64,000 nucleotides of DNA, from the NCBI GenBank assembly GCA_032191485.1, contig JAVDOI010000005.1, positions 7,679,979 through 7,743,978 of the forward strand, in the 5' to 3' direction. This document shows positions 1-12,559 of this stretch, in pieces. The position numbers and the translations under genes were made by a program. Within the stretch, counting starts at the first letter, position 1. Each line of letters begins with the position of its first letter. The notes below the pieces were generated by a model. That model was not told where the DNA came from. It did not search any database and saw nothing but the letters and a program-made list of their open reading frames with translations. This stretch comes from Leptoclinus maculatus (lineage: Eukaryota > Chordata > Actinopteri > Perciformes > Stichaeidae).

Positions 1-3000
1 TGGAGGGTGTTCTCTGGGTGCTCTCTGGAGGGTGTTCTCTGGGTGCTCTCTGGAGGGTGTTCTCTCTGGGTGCTCTCTGAAGGGTGTTCTCTGAGTGCTC
101 TCTGGAGGGTGTTCTCTGGAGGGTGTTCTCTCTGGGTGCTCTCTGGAGGGTGTTCTCTCTGGGTGCTCTCTGGAGGGTGTTCTCTCTGGGTGCTCTCTGG
201 AGGGTGTTCTCTGAGTGCTCTCTGGAGGGTGTTCTCTGGAGGGTGTTCTCTGGAGGGTGTTCTCTGGAGGGTGTTCTCTGGAGGGTGCTCTCTGGAGGGT
301 GTTCTCTGGAGGGTGTTCTCTCTGGGTGCTCTCTGGAGGGTGTTCTCTGGGTGCTCTCTGGAGGGTGTTCTCTGGGTGCTCTCTGGAGGGTGTTCTCTCT
401 GGGTGCTCTCTGAAGGGTGTTCTCTGGGTGCTCTCTGGAGGGTGTTCTCTGGGTGCTCTCTGGAGGGTGTTCTCTGGGTGCTCTCTGGAGGGTGTTCTCT
501 CTGGGTGCTCTCTGAAGGGTGTTCTCTGAGTGCTCTCTGGAGGGTGTTCTCTGGAGGGTGTTCTCTCTGGGTGCTCTCTGGAGGGTGTTCTCTGGGTGCT
601 CTCTGGAGGGTGTTCTCTGGGTGCTCTCTGAAGGGTGCTCTCTGAAGGGTGTTCTCTGAAGGGTGTTCTCTGAGTGCTCTCTGGAGGGTGTTCTCTGGAG
701 GGTGTTCTCTCTGGGTGCTCTCTGGAGGGTGTTCTCTGGGTGCTCTCTGAAGGGTGTTCTCTGGGTGCTCTCTGGAGGGTGTTCTCTGGGTGCTCTCTGA
801 AGGGTGTTCTCTGGGTGCTCTCTGGAGGGTGTTCTCTCTGGGTGCTCTCTGAAGGGTGTTCTCTGGAGGGTGTTCTCTGGGTGCTCTCTGGAGGGTGTTC
901 TCTGGAGGGTGTTCTCTCTGGGTGCTCTCTGGAGGGTGTTCTCTGGGTGCTCTCTGGAGGGTGTTCTCTCTGGGTGCTCTCTGAAGGGTGTTCTCTGGGT
1001 GCTCTCTGGAGGGTGTTCTCTGGAGGGTGTTCTCTCTGGGTGCTCTCTGAAGGGTGTTCTCTGGGTGCTCTCTGGAGGGTGTTCTCTGGGTGCTCTGGAG
1101 GGTGTTCTCTGGGTGCTCTCTGGAGGGTGTTCTCTGGGTGCTCTCTGAAGGGTGTTCTCTGGGTGCTCTCTGGAGGGTGTTCTCTGGAGGGTGTTCTCTC
1201 TGGGTGCTCTCTGGAGGGTGTTCTCTGGGTGCTCTCTGGAGGGTGTTCTCTGGGTGCTCTCTGGAGGGTGTTCTCTGGGTGCTCTCTGAAGGGTGTTCTC
1301 TGGGTGCTCTCTGGAGGGTGTTCTCTGGAGGGTGTTCTCTGAAGGGTGTTCTCTGGGTGCTCTCTGGAGGGTGTTCTCTCTGGGTGCTCTCTGGAGGGTG
1401 TTCTCTGGGTGCTCTCTGGAGGGTGTTCTCTCTGGGTGCTCTGGAGGGTGTTCTCTGGGTGCTCTCTGAAGGGTGTTCTCTGGGTGCTCTCTGAAGGGTG
1501 TTCTCTGGGTGCTCTCTGAAGGGTGTTCTCTGGGTGCTCTCTGGAGGGTGTTCTCTGGGTGCTCTGGAGGGTGTTCTCTGGGTGCTCTCTGAAGGGTGTT
1601 CTCTGGGTGCTCTCTGGAGGGTGTTCTCTGGGTGCTCTCTGGAGGGTGTTCTCTGGGTGCTCTGGAGGGTGTTCTCTGACAGGTGTTCTCTGGAGGGTGC
1701 TCTCTGAAGGGTGTTCTCTGGAGGGTGTTCTCTGAGTGCTCTCTGGAGGGTGTTCTCTGGAGGGTGTTCTCTCTGGGTGCTCTCTGGAGGGTGTTCTCTG
1801 GGTGCTCTCTGGAGGGTGTTCTCTGGGTGCTCTCTGAAGGGTGCTCTCTGAAGGGTGTTCTCTGAAGGGTGTTCTCTGAGTGCTCTCTGGAGGGTGTTCT
1901 CTGGAGGGTGTTCTCTCTGGGTGCTCTCTGGAGGGTGTTCTCTGGGTGCTCTCTGAAGGGTGTTCTCTGGGTGCTCTCTGGAGGGTGTTCTCTGGGTGCT
2001 CTCTGAAGGGTGTTCTCTGGGTGCTCTCTGGAGGGTGTTCTCTCTGGGTGCTCTCTGAAGGGTGTTCTCTGGAGGGTGTTCTCTGGGTGCTCTCTGGAGG
2101 GTGTTCTCTGGAGGGTGTTCTCTCTGGGTGCTCTCTGGAGGGTGTTCTCTGGGTGCTCTCTGGAGGGTGTTCTCTCTGGGTGCTCTCTGAAGGGTGTTCT
2201 CTGGGTGCTCTCTGGAGGGTGTTCTCTGGAGGGTGTTCTCTCTGGGTGCTCTCTGAAGGGTGTTCTCTGGGTGCTCTCTGGAGGGTGTTCTCTGGGTGCT
2301 CTGGAGGGTGTTCTCTGGGTGCTCTCTGGAGGGTGTTCTCTGGGTGCTCTCTGAAGGGTGTTCTCTGGGTGCTCTCTGGAGGGTGTTCTCTGGAGGGTGT
2401 TCTCTCTGGGTGCTCTCTGGAGGGTGTTCTCTGGGTGCTCTCTGGAGGGTGTTCTCTGGGTGCTCTCTGGAGGGTGTTCTCTGGGTGCTCTCTGAAGGGT
2501 GTTCTCTGGGTGCTCTCTGGAGGGTGTTCTCTGGAGGGTGTTCTCTGAAGGGTGTTCTCTGGGTGCTCTCTGGGTGCTCTCTGGAGGGTGTTCTCTCTGG
2601 GTGCTCTCTGGAGGGTGTTCTCTGGGTGCTCTCTGGAGGGTGTTCTCTCTGGGTGCTCTGGAGGGTGTTCTCTGGGTGCTCTCTGAAGGGTGTTCTCTGG
2701 GTGCTCTCTGAAGGGTGTTCTCTGGGTGCTCTCTGAAGGGTGTTCTCTGGGTGCTCTCTGGAGGGTGTTCTCTGGGTGCTCTGGAGGGTGTTCTCTGGGT
2801 GCTCTCTGAAGGGTGTTCTCTGGGTGCTCTCTGGAGGGTGTTCTCTGGGTGCTCTCTGGAGGGTGTTCTCTGGGTGCTCTGGAGGGTGTTCTCTGACAGG
2901 TGTTCTCTGGAGGGTGCTCTCTGAAGGGTGTTCTCTGGAGGGTGTTCTCTGGAGGGTGTTCTCTGGGTGCTCTGGAGGGTGTTCTCTGGGTGCTCTGGAG

Positions 3001-3612
3001 GGTGCTCTCTGAAGGGTGTTCTCTGGAGGGTGTTCTCTGGGTGCTCTCTGGAGGGTGTTCTCTGGGTGCTCTCTGGAGGGTGTTCTCTGGGTGCTCTGGA
3101 GGGTGTTCTCTGACAGGTGTTCTCTGGAGGGTGTTCTCTGGAGGGTGTTCTCTGGAGGGTGTTCTCTGGGTGCTCTGGAGGGTGTTCTCTGGGTGCTCTG
3201 GAGGGTGCTCTCTGAAGGGTGCTCTCTGAAGGGTGTTCTCTGGAGGGTGTTCTCTGGGTGCTCTGGAGGGTGCTCTCTGAAGGGTGTTCTCTGGAGGGTG
3301 TTCTCTGGGTGCTCTGGAGGGTGCTCTCTGAAGGGTGTTCTCTGGAGGGTGTTCTCTGGGTGCTCTGGAGGGTGCTCTCTGAAGGGTGTTCTCTGGAGGG
3401 TGTTTTCTGGGTGCTCTGGAGGGTGTTCTCTGGGTGCTCTCTGGAGGGTGCTCTCTGAAGGGTGCTCTCTGGAGGGTGTTCTCTGAGTGCTCTGGAGGGT
3501 GCTCTCTGAAGGGTGTTCTCTGGAGGGTGTTCTCTGGGTGCTCTGGAGGGTGCTCTCTGAAGGGTGTTCTCTGGAGGGTGTTCTCTGGGTGCTCTGGAGG
3601 GTGTTCTCTGCA
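1..3612. repeat. GT-rich minisatellite with higher-order duplication
   Basis: The first 3.6 kb are a continuous tandem array built from three short words: TGGAGGGTGTTCTC (14 bp), its variant TGAAGGGTGTTCTC, and TGGGTGCTCTC (11 bp). The array is cut by the left edge of the window and stops at about 3612, just before unique sequence. The plus strand is rich in G and T and poor in A. No stop codon occurs over long stretches in any forward frame, so long reading frames arise by composition alone; these are not genes. Positions 522-1727 and 1728-2944 are near-identical 1.2-kb copies in tandem. From about 3190 a simpler 51-bp unit takes over. It lies downstream of the golga1 stop codon. Confidence 0.95.
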
Positions 3613-3848
3613 TTGCTCCAGCAGTCCAAAAACATGTAGTTTAGTTTGTTTCCCAAAGGTCTGAATTTTTTTTCTTTCACTGCGTTCAAAATGGCATACT
3701 TAAAAAAGAAAGTGTATATACTACAGCTGACCACATGTGTCAACCCTGTGGTTGACTGCAGCACCTGTCCAGGGTGTACCCGTCTCTCACCCAAATTCAG
3801 CTGGAAACATTGCTCCCGTAGGCTGTGTCTGCGGTGTGTGAATGGGTA
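3613..3848. repeat. Fragments of an RTE-type fish retroelement tail
   Basis: Two short pieces match the familiar fish repeat that carries the words CAGTCCAAAAACATG (about 3625) and CACCTGTCCAGGGTGTACC (about 3762), followed by CTCACCCAAATTCAGCTGG. In intact copies these words lie in one element. Here they are separated by about 120 bp of unrelated sequence, so this is a decayed or interrupted copy. Family assignment is from memory of the consensus and is not aligned. Confidence 0.5.
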
Positions 3849-4316
3849 AATGGTACATGGACTGTACTTGTATTTCTCTTTTCTAGTCTTCTGACCACTC
3901 AAAGCTCTTTAACACTACATGTCATCATTCACCCATTCACACACTGATGACAGGAGCTACCATGCAAGGTGCCACCTGCCCATCAGGACTAACTAACATT
4001 TACATTTACATTCACACACCGTAAGCACAGCTATGGGAGCATCTTGGGGTTAAGTGTCTTACCCAAGGACACATCGACATGGACTAGTGGAGCCGGGGAT
4101 CGAACCGCCGATCCTCTGATTAAAGTTCTACCACTGAGCGACAGTCGTGGTATGAATGTTAGTTAGAGTCCTGATGAGCAGGTGGCACCTTGCATGGTAG
4201 CTCCTGTCATCAGTGTGTTAATGGGTGTGAATGGGTGAATGATGACATGTAGTGTTAAAGAGCTTTGAGTGGTCAGAAGACTAGAAAAGAGAAATACAAG
4301 TACAGTCCATTTACCA
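3849..4316 (-). repeat. Palindromic tRNA-derived SINE (fold-back copy)
   Basis: Two arms of about 150 bp, 3849-3994 and 4162-4316, are near-perfect inverted repeats of each other. Both contain the words CTTCTGACCACTCAAAGCTC and CTACCATGCAAGGTGCCACC or their complements. The 165-bp centre, read on the minus strand at about 4145-4085, looks tRNA-derived: an A-box-like GTCGCTCAGTGGTAGAAC, then a B-box GGTTCGATCCC. This resembles a common fish tRNA-SINE with a second copy of its tail in inverted orientation. A related, unpaired copy lies at 53945-54180. Not a functional tRNA gene: no cloverleaf acceptor pairing is evident. Confidence 0.7.
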
Positions 4317-6387
4317 TTCCCACCAAATATGCAGGATTTGGAGGCAGGATGAGAGGCAGAAACACATATGGGTTGTGGTCTATGATCATGATGATGATAA
4401 ATACTGCAAACTGGTCACATCAAACCATTTACATCCACTGATTTATAAAGTTCTCAATGCATACAGTATGTACATATTTCTCTATATAAATAGGACTGTG
4501 GAATGTACTTTCATTTACATTAGCAAAGGCAGGTAAAGGTAGAGCATTTTCTCCAGTCATCATTTACATTGTCACGTAAATTGTCATCATCACATTGTTA
4601 TATTATCCAAATGGACAACCATAGTCTAAATCATTCATATTGGTGTTAAAGGACAGTCTGTGCGTACAGATAGCATCAGCCGTGGCAGACGTTTTTCTTC
4701 CTCCAGTATCAGACGTTTTCACGCCGACCTGAGCCTTCAGAGCAGCACTTCCACGCTCCATATTCACTATCCGTCAGGTAGTTTAGGTTGGGACCATGGT
4801 TAGATTAAGGTCTACCAACCCAGAAGATGTTGACCAACAGACTGCATGTTGGCTGATAGGACACCATGCAGTCTGCACTGTGTCTACCAGAGAGCACGGA
4901 CACGTTTATTATTACACTGTAATAAGTTCCTTGGTCCCAACTCTTTATGAAACAAATTTAAGGGATCCTAATCAAAAATGTTTATGTGTAAACATAAAAA
5001 TGTTATAATTTCCAACATATTGTCAACAGAATGTGTAACTCTGTATATATTATACTGCAATAGTAAACAATCTGAACCAGACCATAGCTCAGACCATCTA
5101 CTTTTTAATGAGACTCTTGTGTTCGGATGAGTCCAAACTTCAATGTAACCTGCCTGACAGAATATCTTTCATGGTCAAAGCAGCGGCAAACAAAACGTTG
5201 ATAAATACGTTGCATTTCCTATAAATTCTTCACAATAAAAGTCCCACATTATTTTTGCTGCTGGCCCTTCCTACCTACAGGATAAGAAGACAGCCGCTAC
5301 CACAGCTCTGCCAATTCAGTGATAAACTCTTCTTAGGAATTCTTCACTGTAGAATTCCCCAGTTCTTTTGTTCATTAAAGGCCACCTCTGCATGTGGTCT
5401 GGCTGATCGGATCCCAATGAGAGCAAGATCTGGTCTGGGAGCGTACGGACTTGACGGTGAATGCGTCCTGCACTGATGGGACGACAAACGTCGCTTTGAA
5501 AAGACAAGTGGAACCACAGTGTGAAGAAATTTGGTGAAAATGTCATTTTAAAGAGAAATAAAACCAAGGAACTTTCATTAAAACGTACACCCCCAACCTA
5601 CGTTTGATGATTTAAAATTCAACACAAATAATCACGACTCATCATTAATCACAAATGGTAAAATGTCAGAGCTCTTTCGGGGTGCTGTTGGACATAAAAT
5701 CCAACTGGGAATGGATACCCTTGATTGTGCTTCCACAGGCTTCAAACTCTAAACCGAGACCAGTTTAGATCCTTTGACACAAACGTGAACCATCTATGTC
5801 CATTTGGCATGTTCTATTAGAGTCTGACACTGAAACCAGCTGTGGTAACCGGCACCAGTCATGTTCATTAAGAAGCCCTCTGTGATTTAAATATAGAGAT
5901 TAACCAGGTAACACGCTATCAAAGCTGCACCATCTGCCCAGTGAAGACAGTCATATCCAGTCATATTGTTGTCTTGTGTAACAGATGTGAAACAGATGTG
6001 ACTTGTGTATTTTGAATCTGGGTAGAAATGAGGCGGCTCCTAAGAAAACAGTCGAGTCAGTCCGTTCTTTCTTTCATATTCTGAATAACTCACTTTTTTC
6101 AGTTTTCACGGAATTGAAAACATTACATCTGTGACATATGTCAGGGAAGAAAAATTACACTCTTAAAATTGCGGTATGAATGATGTGCGTCAGTTTATCC
6201 TCTCAACATATGGCCAAAAGTCTGCCTGAACCACCGACAAGGAAATAATGTCATTTAAAAATCATCTGATTATGAACATACTGTGCAGCCCCTCTCTGTC
6301 CCCACAGAGCAGAACACAGCAGCCCTTCCCACACAGAGCAGGCTGTGGTTCCCTCATCTCCACCTCTTCAGCTCTTCCTGCTGCTCA
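4317..6387. other. golga1 3' flank / probable 3' UTR, otherwise no gene seen
   Basis: This stretch follows the golga1 stop codon on the minus strand and should contain its 3' UTR. A minus-strand AATAAA candidate is at 4910-4905, which would give a UTR of about 1.5 kb, but its use cannot be judged from sequence alone. Short reading frames here show no recognisable domain, codon pattern or splice context. No known repeat was recognised between about 4330 and 6380. Confidence 0.4.
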
Positions 6388-7739
6388 TCAGCTCCACTGA
6401 GTCGAGCTGCCTGAGACTGAAGGGCGGATGGTTCCCTTTGGAGAAGGCTTGGATCCAAACCAGGACATCTAGAACACAAACATAGCAGTCACCAGGTAAA
6501 AAGAGGCCGTTGCACGTCAATATACGTTTGCCATCAATACTTTCACACAGTTAAAATATTACACGGCAATACAGAGCCATCGTTTCTCTTTCAGAATGAG
6601 GTTGAGCATTTACACGGAGAATAACAGCATCAACCAATGAGGTGAGAAACAGACGCATTCAATACGTACAACAGGGAGAATCAGAGGTCCAAACTGTCTC
6701 ACTCCTTTCTACCTCGACAACGGCAGCACAGACCAGATCCACTCCTTCCGTTCTTGCCTTTCATAATAAAAGCCCTAGACATATACACTGCGTGAGTGTA
6801 TTCCAAAGGGAACTCACTGAGAGCATTTCACTAAAAGGAAATGCAAAAACAGTAGCTTTATGCTAAGAGTTTAGCTCAGACAGACTGGGTCAACGGGATT
6901 CCGATCTATCGAAACCTATTATTGAAACAGTGTGTCGCAACTTTCGCAAATTTGCATCCCCGCTGGTATGAACAGTTTTGATGCTAAATATTTTGCCGGC
7001 AACTATTTCGCTTTTTTCTGTGTTTTCATGCGTCACGCCCCGTGTGTAAAGGCCTGAGGTAGTTCCCACCCCGCTACTTCCAGCACCTTTGTTCGGACCA
7101 CACCCACCTTCAGACTGCCTTCATTTTGATCTCAACTGTTACCAACTACTACACAATCTGTCCACAGACAGACACCTGGTACTACACACCTCTTGTGTTT
7201 GGTTTAGGTCCTCCCCCATCACATTTTGAGCATAACATTCTTTCTGACTGAATACCAACCTTGTACTCCAGAGTTTCTTTCAACATGTCCTCTTCCTCCC
7301 GACTGAAGTTCAGCAGCACAGATACAGCTCGTATTAGCTGGAATGCCTGACAGAGCAAGACACAGATTCAGGCTGGGTTTGTAACAGAACCAGTCATTTA
7401 GTCAATAGAAACCAGGCAGACCTACAGAGTTGCACACAACATGTTTATTTGTTCACTTTAGCCTACTCGGGTGTTGAATTGAAGGCACTTAAGAAATGGG
7501 CACTGAGGACTTACCTCAGCCTCTCTGGATGACATAAATTTGAGTACGACGTGCTTGAGATACTCAAAGTTGATTTCTCGTGAGTCGTTGAGGTCTGAGG
7601 TATTGGTCACCGTCGTCTTGGAGGTCGGGGGGCTCAGTGTAGATGCTGGCAGCGGGTCAGGACAAACCCTCTCTTGTTTTTCTGCTCGGCTCTCTGGAAA
7701 CCTCTCCTTCCCTTCAGCTTCTGACTCAGGCTTTAGCTT
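6388..7739 (-). other. golga1: golga1 exons 21-23 encoding the GRIP domain
   Basis: Exon 21 (7739-7515) has a poorly conserved linker and then REINFEYLKHVVLKFMSS. Exon 22 (7346-7260) carries FQLIRAVSVLLNFSREEEDM and the helix ending in LEYK. Exon 23 (6468-6388) encodes MSWFGSKPSPKGTIRPSVSG and finishes ...TQWS, stop TGA. The Tyr of FEYLK is the residue that in GRIP domains is needed for Arl1 binding and Golgi targeting, and it is intact. The last residues differ from the mammalian IPWS end only slightly. Confidence 0.93.
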
Positions 7740-9222
7740 CTATGGAGGACAGAGAACACTTGTACAGTGTATTCACTTCTTTTACATTCTGTTATGTTGC
7801 AGCCTTGTGCTGAAATCCTTTAAGCTCACGTTTTCCCTCATCAACCTACACTCAATACCCCAAAGCAACAAAGTGAAAACAAGAGTTTAGATCGCTTGGG
7901 TTCAAGTCTGGGCTCTGGGTAGGCCACTCGAGGACATTCACAGATGTCTTGGCCGTGTGCTTTGAGTCATTGTCCTGCAGGAAGGTGACCTTCAGCCAAG
8001 TCTGAGGTCCAAGACCTGAGCTCTCTGGAGGTTTTCATTAAGGATCTCTATGTAGCAAAGGAAAACTCACCAGTTCCTTCTGCAGCGTCCTCTTCAGTTC
8101 TGCCAGTCTCTGCTGCAGCTGCTTGATGGTCTGCAAAACAAAGTCCGTGTGTTTTATGTGTGCTGATCGAATGCAGCTGCTTGAAGCTGATATTGCTGTT
8201 CATCTGACAACAGGATGGGAGTAAAACAGTAACTGACCCTGTTCTTGTCGGAGAGCTGCTGCTCGAGCTCTCTGTTGACCTTCTGAATGTGATCCAGGTC
8301 ATCCACCGTCACACTGCCGTTCTGATCCTCCTCACACACTTCAGGGCTGTGGAGCTGTTCCGTCAAGGTTTCCACCTCGACCTCCAGGTATGAGATCTGA
8401 GCAACACATACAATACCACGCCGACCGTTAATGCATGCTCCATGAATGGAGCAGAAGATCAGCATATTAACAAGATCAGAGCAAACTGATGGTGGCACAC
8501 AGAGAATAAATAAATACATAAGAAGTAATTACAGCCAAAACATTGGCAGCACAACACAAACGACAAATGAAAAACAATATTATTATATATGATCACAAGT
8601 CATTTTAAGGTCAATGGAATACTGGTCTTCCCTGGATGTGTTTTTCATGTGTGGTGGACAGTCAGTCTGTCACTAATAAATACATTTAGCTAAATAAATA
8701 CATATCAAATAATTAATGTTGATAAAGAAATATTAATAAAAACTGCCTGCAAACTGTATTTCAAAGTTAAATTGAATTTCAGTTGTGTGAATAATTATAT
8801 ATTTAATAAATATTAAAGAACAGCAGCCAGACTTCAGAATGATGGTACACTGCCTCAGAGTGTTCAGGTCAGTTTAGGATCATGCTGGTATGATCATACA
8901 CCGGGTTGTATCAAACAGTTATGTTATTAAAGAGAAAACGTGAACATTGAGATATAGATTGCATATCGCGGCATAGCCTGCAAATATAGATATGATTGAT
9001 AAGCCCTATGGCCGAGCCCTACACGTAGGTGTTTCTGACGCGTGTGCGAGTGCTAACCCGCGTCTGGCAGCTGTCCAGCTGCTGCGTCTGGCTGAGCAGC
9101 TCCTCCCTCAGGCTGAGCAGCTGGGAGTCTTTCTCCATCTCCATCTGCTCGAGCTGGGCTCGCTGCTGCTGCACCTCCTCCTGGAGCTGCACCAGTGATG
9201 CCTGCCGACACTGCACCTCTGC

Positions 9223-9271
<49 letters not shown>

Positions 9272-9894
9272 CAGTTTGAGCCACAATGATACAACCACAA
9301 ATAAACTACCTTATGAACAAGTTACAACGTTTGTGATTATTTCAAAAATTCACAATCCCAAATATAAAATATTAGACCTCTTTTATACTGACAAAATATG
9401 CAGAGTAACAGGAAACCTAATGTAGCTAACTCATTGTTGTAGCAATGTTTTTTAATTGCTGTTAAGTCCACTTGTGAGAGGTTTTGCCGTTTGATTTGCT
9501 AAAGCCACTCCCACTAGTTCAGATCAGAGATATTAATGTGACGTATGTACCTTCTGTTCTATTCTTTCAATCATATAATTAGAATGAAATGCATATTTAC
9601 ATGGAATCTGCTCACTAAGGCCTCCAGGAATTTTAAATAAATGCAATATACAATTTAATACCATCGAATGTGTAAGAAATGTTGATATTCAGTTAGACTT
9701 AAGTCCACCATTTAAAGAAACAAACTACTGTTACACAAAGAAGAAATACTTTAAGAACAAAATGAAACCACAGGAACTCCAGGTGCCAATATTTCTAAAG
9801 GATTTAAAGTGTGTGTGTGTGTGTGTGTAGAGGTGTGTGTGTGTGTGTGTGTAGGTGTGTGTAGGTGTGTGCGTGTGTGTGTGTGTGTGTGTAG

Positions 9895-9925
<31 letters not shown>

Positions 9926-9941
9926 TGTGTAGGTGTGTGTG

Positions 9942-9992
<51 letters not shown>

Positions 9993-10071
9993 GTGTGTGT
10001 AGGTGTGTGTGTGTGTGTGTGTGTGTAGGTGTGTGTGTAGGTGTGTGTGTGTGTGTGTGTAGGTGTGTGTG

Positions 10072-10110
<39 letters not shown>

Positions 10111-10173
10111 GTGTGTGTAGGTGTGTGTGTGTGTGTGTAGGTGTGTGTAGGTGTGTGTGTGTGTGTGTGTGTG

Positions 10174-10212
<39 letters not shown>

Positions 10213-10219
10213 GTGTGTG

Positions 10220-10272
<53 letters not shown>

Positions 10273-10301
10273 GTGTGTGTAGGTGTGTGTGTGTGTGTGT
10301 G

Positions 10302-10350
<49 letters not shown>

Positions 10351-10357
10351 GTGTGTG

Positions 10358-10402
<45 letters not shown>

Positions 10403-12493
10403 GTGTGTGTAGGTGTGTGTAGGTGTGTGTGTGTGTGTGTGTGTAGGTGTGTGTGTGTGTGTGTGTGTGTACCATTCTGCAGTGTTCTGACGTCTTCCCC
10501 TCTCAGTGAGAGCTTCTCAGTGACCGTGGACAGTTCCTGCTGTGAGGTCTGTAGAGATGTGGTCAGCTCTCCAACCTGACAACAAGCAAAGGCAAACACT
10601 TCTCATGACACAGCACATGCTTACACACTCACACACAGAATGACGCCGAGCTCTGAGTTTCTTTGACATCGTCTTACAACCTGTGGGTGATCAAAGAACG
10701 GTTACCAATGTTTGCAGCTGGCCCAGAGGGAGACTGGGCATCATTTGAGGAGGACCACATGCTGTTCTCTCTCTATCACTGTGGATGTTTGCCTACAGAC
10801 CTGTGTTTGAAGCTCCTCCTTCTGTCGTCTGCTTTCTTCTAGAGCTTTGGCAATTTCTGTGCTCACCATCTGCCGACTGTTCAGCTCCGCCTGAGGGAAC
10901 CAAGAGACACGAGGACTATACATACACTCTGCTTTCCGTTACGAAACACACTATATTTACTAGAGGTTCTGTCAATTTTGGCTCTGGAATAACTGTCAGT
11001 GAAGCTGAAGACTACAACTGGTTAAAATATGTACGGTCATGTATGGAAGCCCAGAAGGGACTTTATTAAAATGATGTTAACTTGATTTTCCACATGTGTA
11101 TGTGTTATTTGACTAATGCAATAATCCAATTTGTCTTGTCATGTTTACATACTCATGTAGGCGTTCTACGACCGTATTATAAAGGAAGAAGCTGTTTTGT
11201 AGTTGGTAACCTGCTGTACAGTGGACATGGACAATATTCAAATGTTAAAACTAATTTGAAAATTCAAATGCAGTATAAACAGTTTTGCCTAATTTTCCTC
11301 TGGTACAGGCATTCTTTAAGCCACATTCAAAATGTAAATGCAATTTTCTTACCACTTGAAAATAGAAACGGCATTTGACGTTTCAGGGCATGTGAAAAGA
11401 GGTCAATCAAATGTGAACATGTGCATTCACAGAACAACCCAGAACCAGTGTGTTGTAGTGGATCTTACCCTGTTCTGTTCCAGCTCTTCTGTCCGCTGGC
11501 TGAGAGAGGAGGTTACCTCGTCCCTCTGCTGATCCAGATCAGCCTACAACACAAGAACAAGGGAAAGTATCATCAGAGAGCAGACGGTGCCCTCTCTTCA
11601 CTGCAACACATGTTTATATATACAGCGACATCTCCACTCCAGAGGGTTATACATCTAACATGAGAAGCAGAACATACCATTCTGTCGTGCAGCCTCTGTC
11701 TTTCTGTCTGTAAAGAGGCGATGCTTTCCTCCAGGCGGCTGGCCTTCTCCTGACTCTGCTGCTGTAACAAACACACCTGCTGATCCAGAAAGGCCTTCTC
11801 TGCACTCCACTCCGCTTGCTGAACAAAACACACACACACCAATGCAGAGTTAACCCTATGTTTACATAACAGCCACGTTGGGAGCATATCAAGCCCGTTT
11901 CTGTCTCTTGACTCTTGTGGTGCTCACCAGTTTATCCACATGCTGCTGTTTCTCTGTGATCTGATGCTCTGCACTCTTCAGTCTCTCACCACTCTCTAGG
12001 ACATTCTGCTCCAAATTAGCTATCTGAAACAGAAGGTATCATCAGACATCCATTTATTAGGGATGAAGGTGAGGAACCAGACGTATTAGTACATCACACA
12101 TATTAGAAGTTAGCCCAGACAGAACGCCCTGACCATGGCCGAATGTTTCACTGTTGTCATCTGTCAACAATAAGTTCATTAGGGGCACTTAACAATTTCA
12201 GTCTGTGTTATTCGGTGTCCGATTGCTTACTTGTGTGTCTGTTCTTTCTTTGTAGGCTCTGGAGGAGTCGTCTTTGTGTCGGAGAAGGGTCTGCAGCTCA
12301 GTAATGCTGCAGCTCATTCTGGACACCTAGATCAGACAAGAAACACACACATTTCTAACCTTTGTTGAGACAGCACAATGAGTAAGTATTACAGCCGCTA
12401 TCATTCAACTTAAAGGGTAACTTTGGTATTTTTCAACCCTGACCCTATTTTTCCATGTTTTTGTGTCTATGTGACTAAAGGGCACAACAACTT

Positions 12494-12559
<66 letters not shown>

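Noticed and set aside
7..3486. Many open frames of 60-222 codons in the first 3.5 kb (Cys/Ser/Gly/Leu repeats).
   Set aside because: They are readings of the minisatellite in its three forward frames, with no initiation context, no splice sites and no unique sequence.
4085..4145. Possible tRNA gene on the minus strand.
   Set aside because: A- and B-box-like words are present but no full cloverleaf, and the piece sits inside a dispersed repeat; called tRNA-derived SINE.
9751..10599. 282-codon His/Thr-rich frame.
   Set aside because: It is golga1 exon 17 read through the splice donor into the (AC)n tract; the exon ends at 10473.
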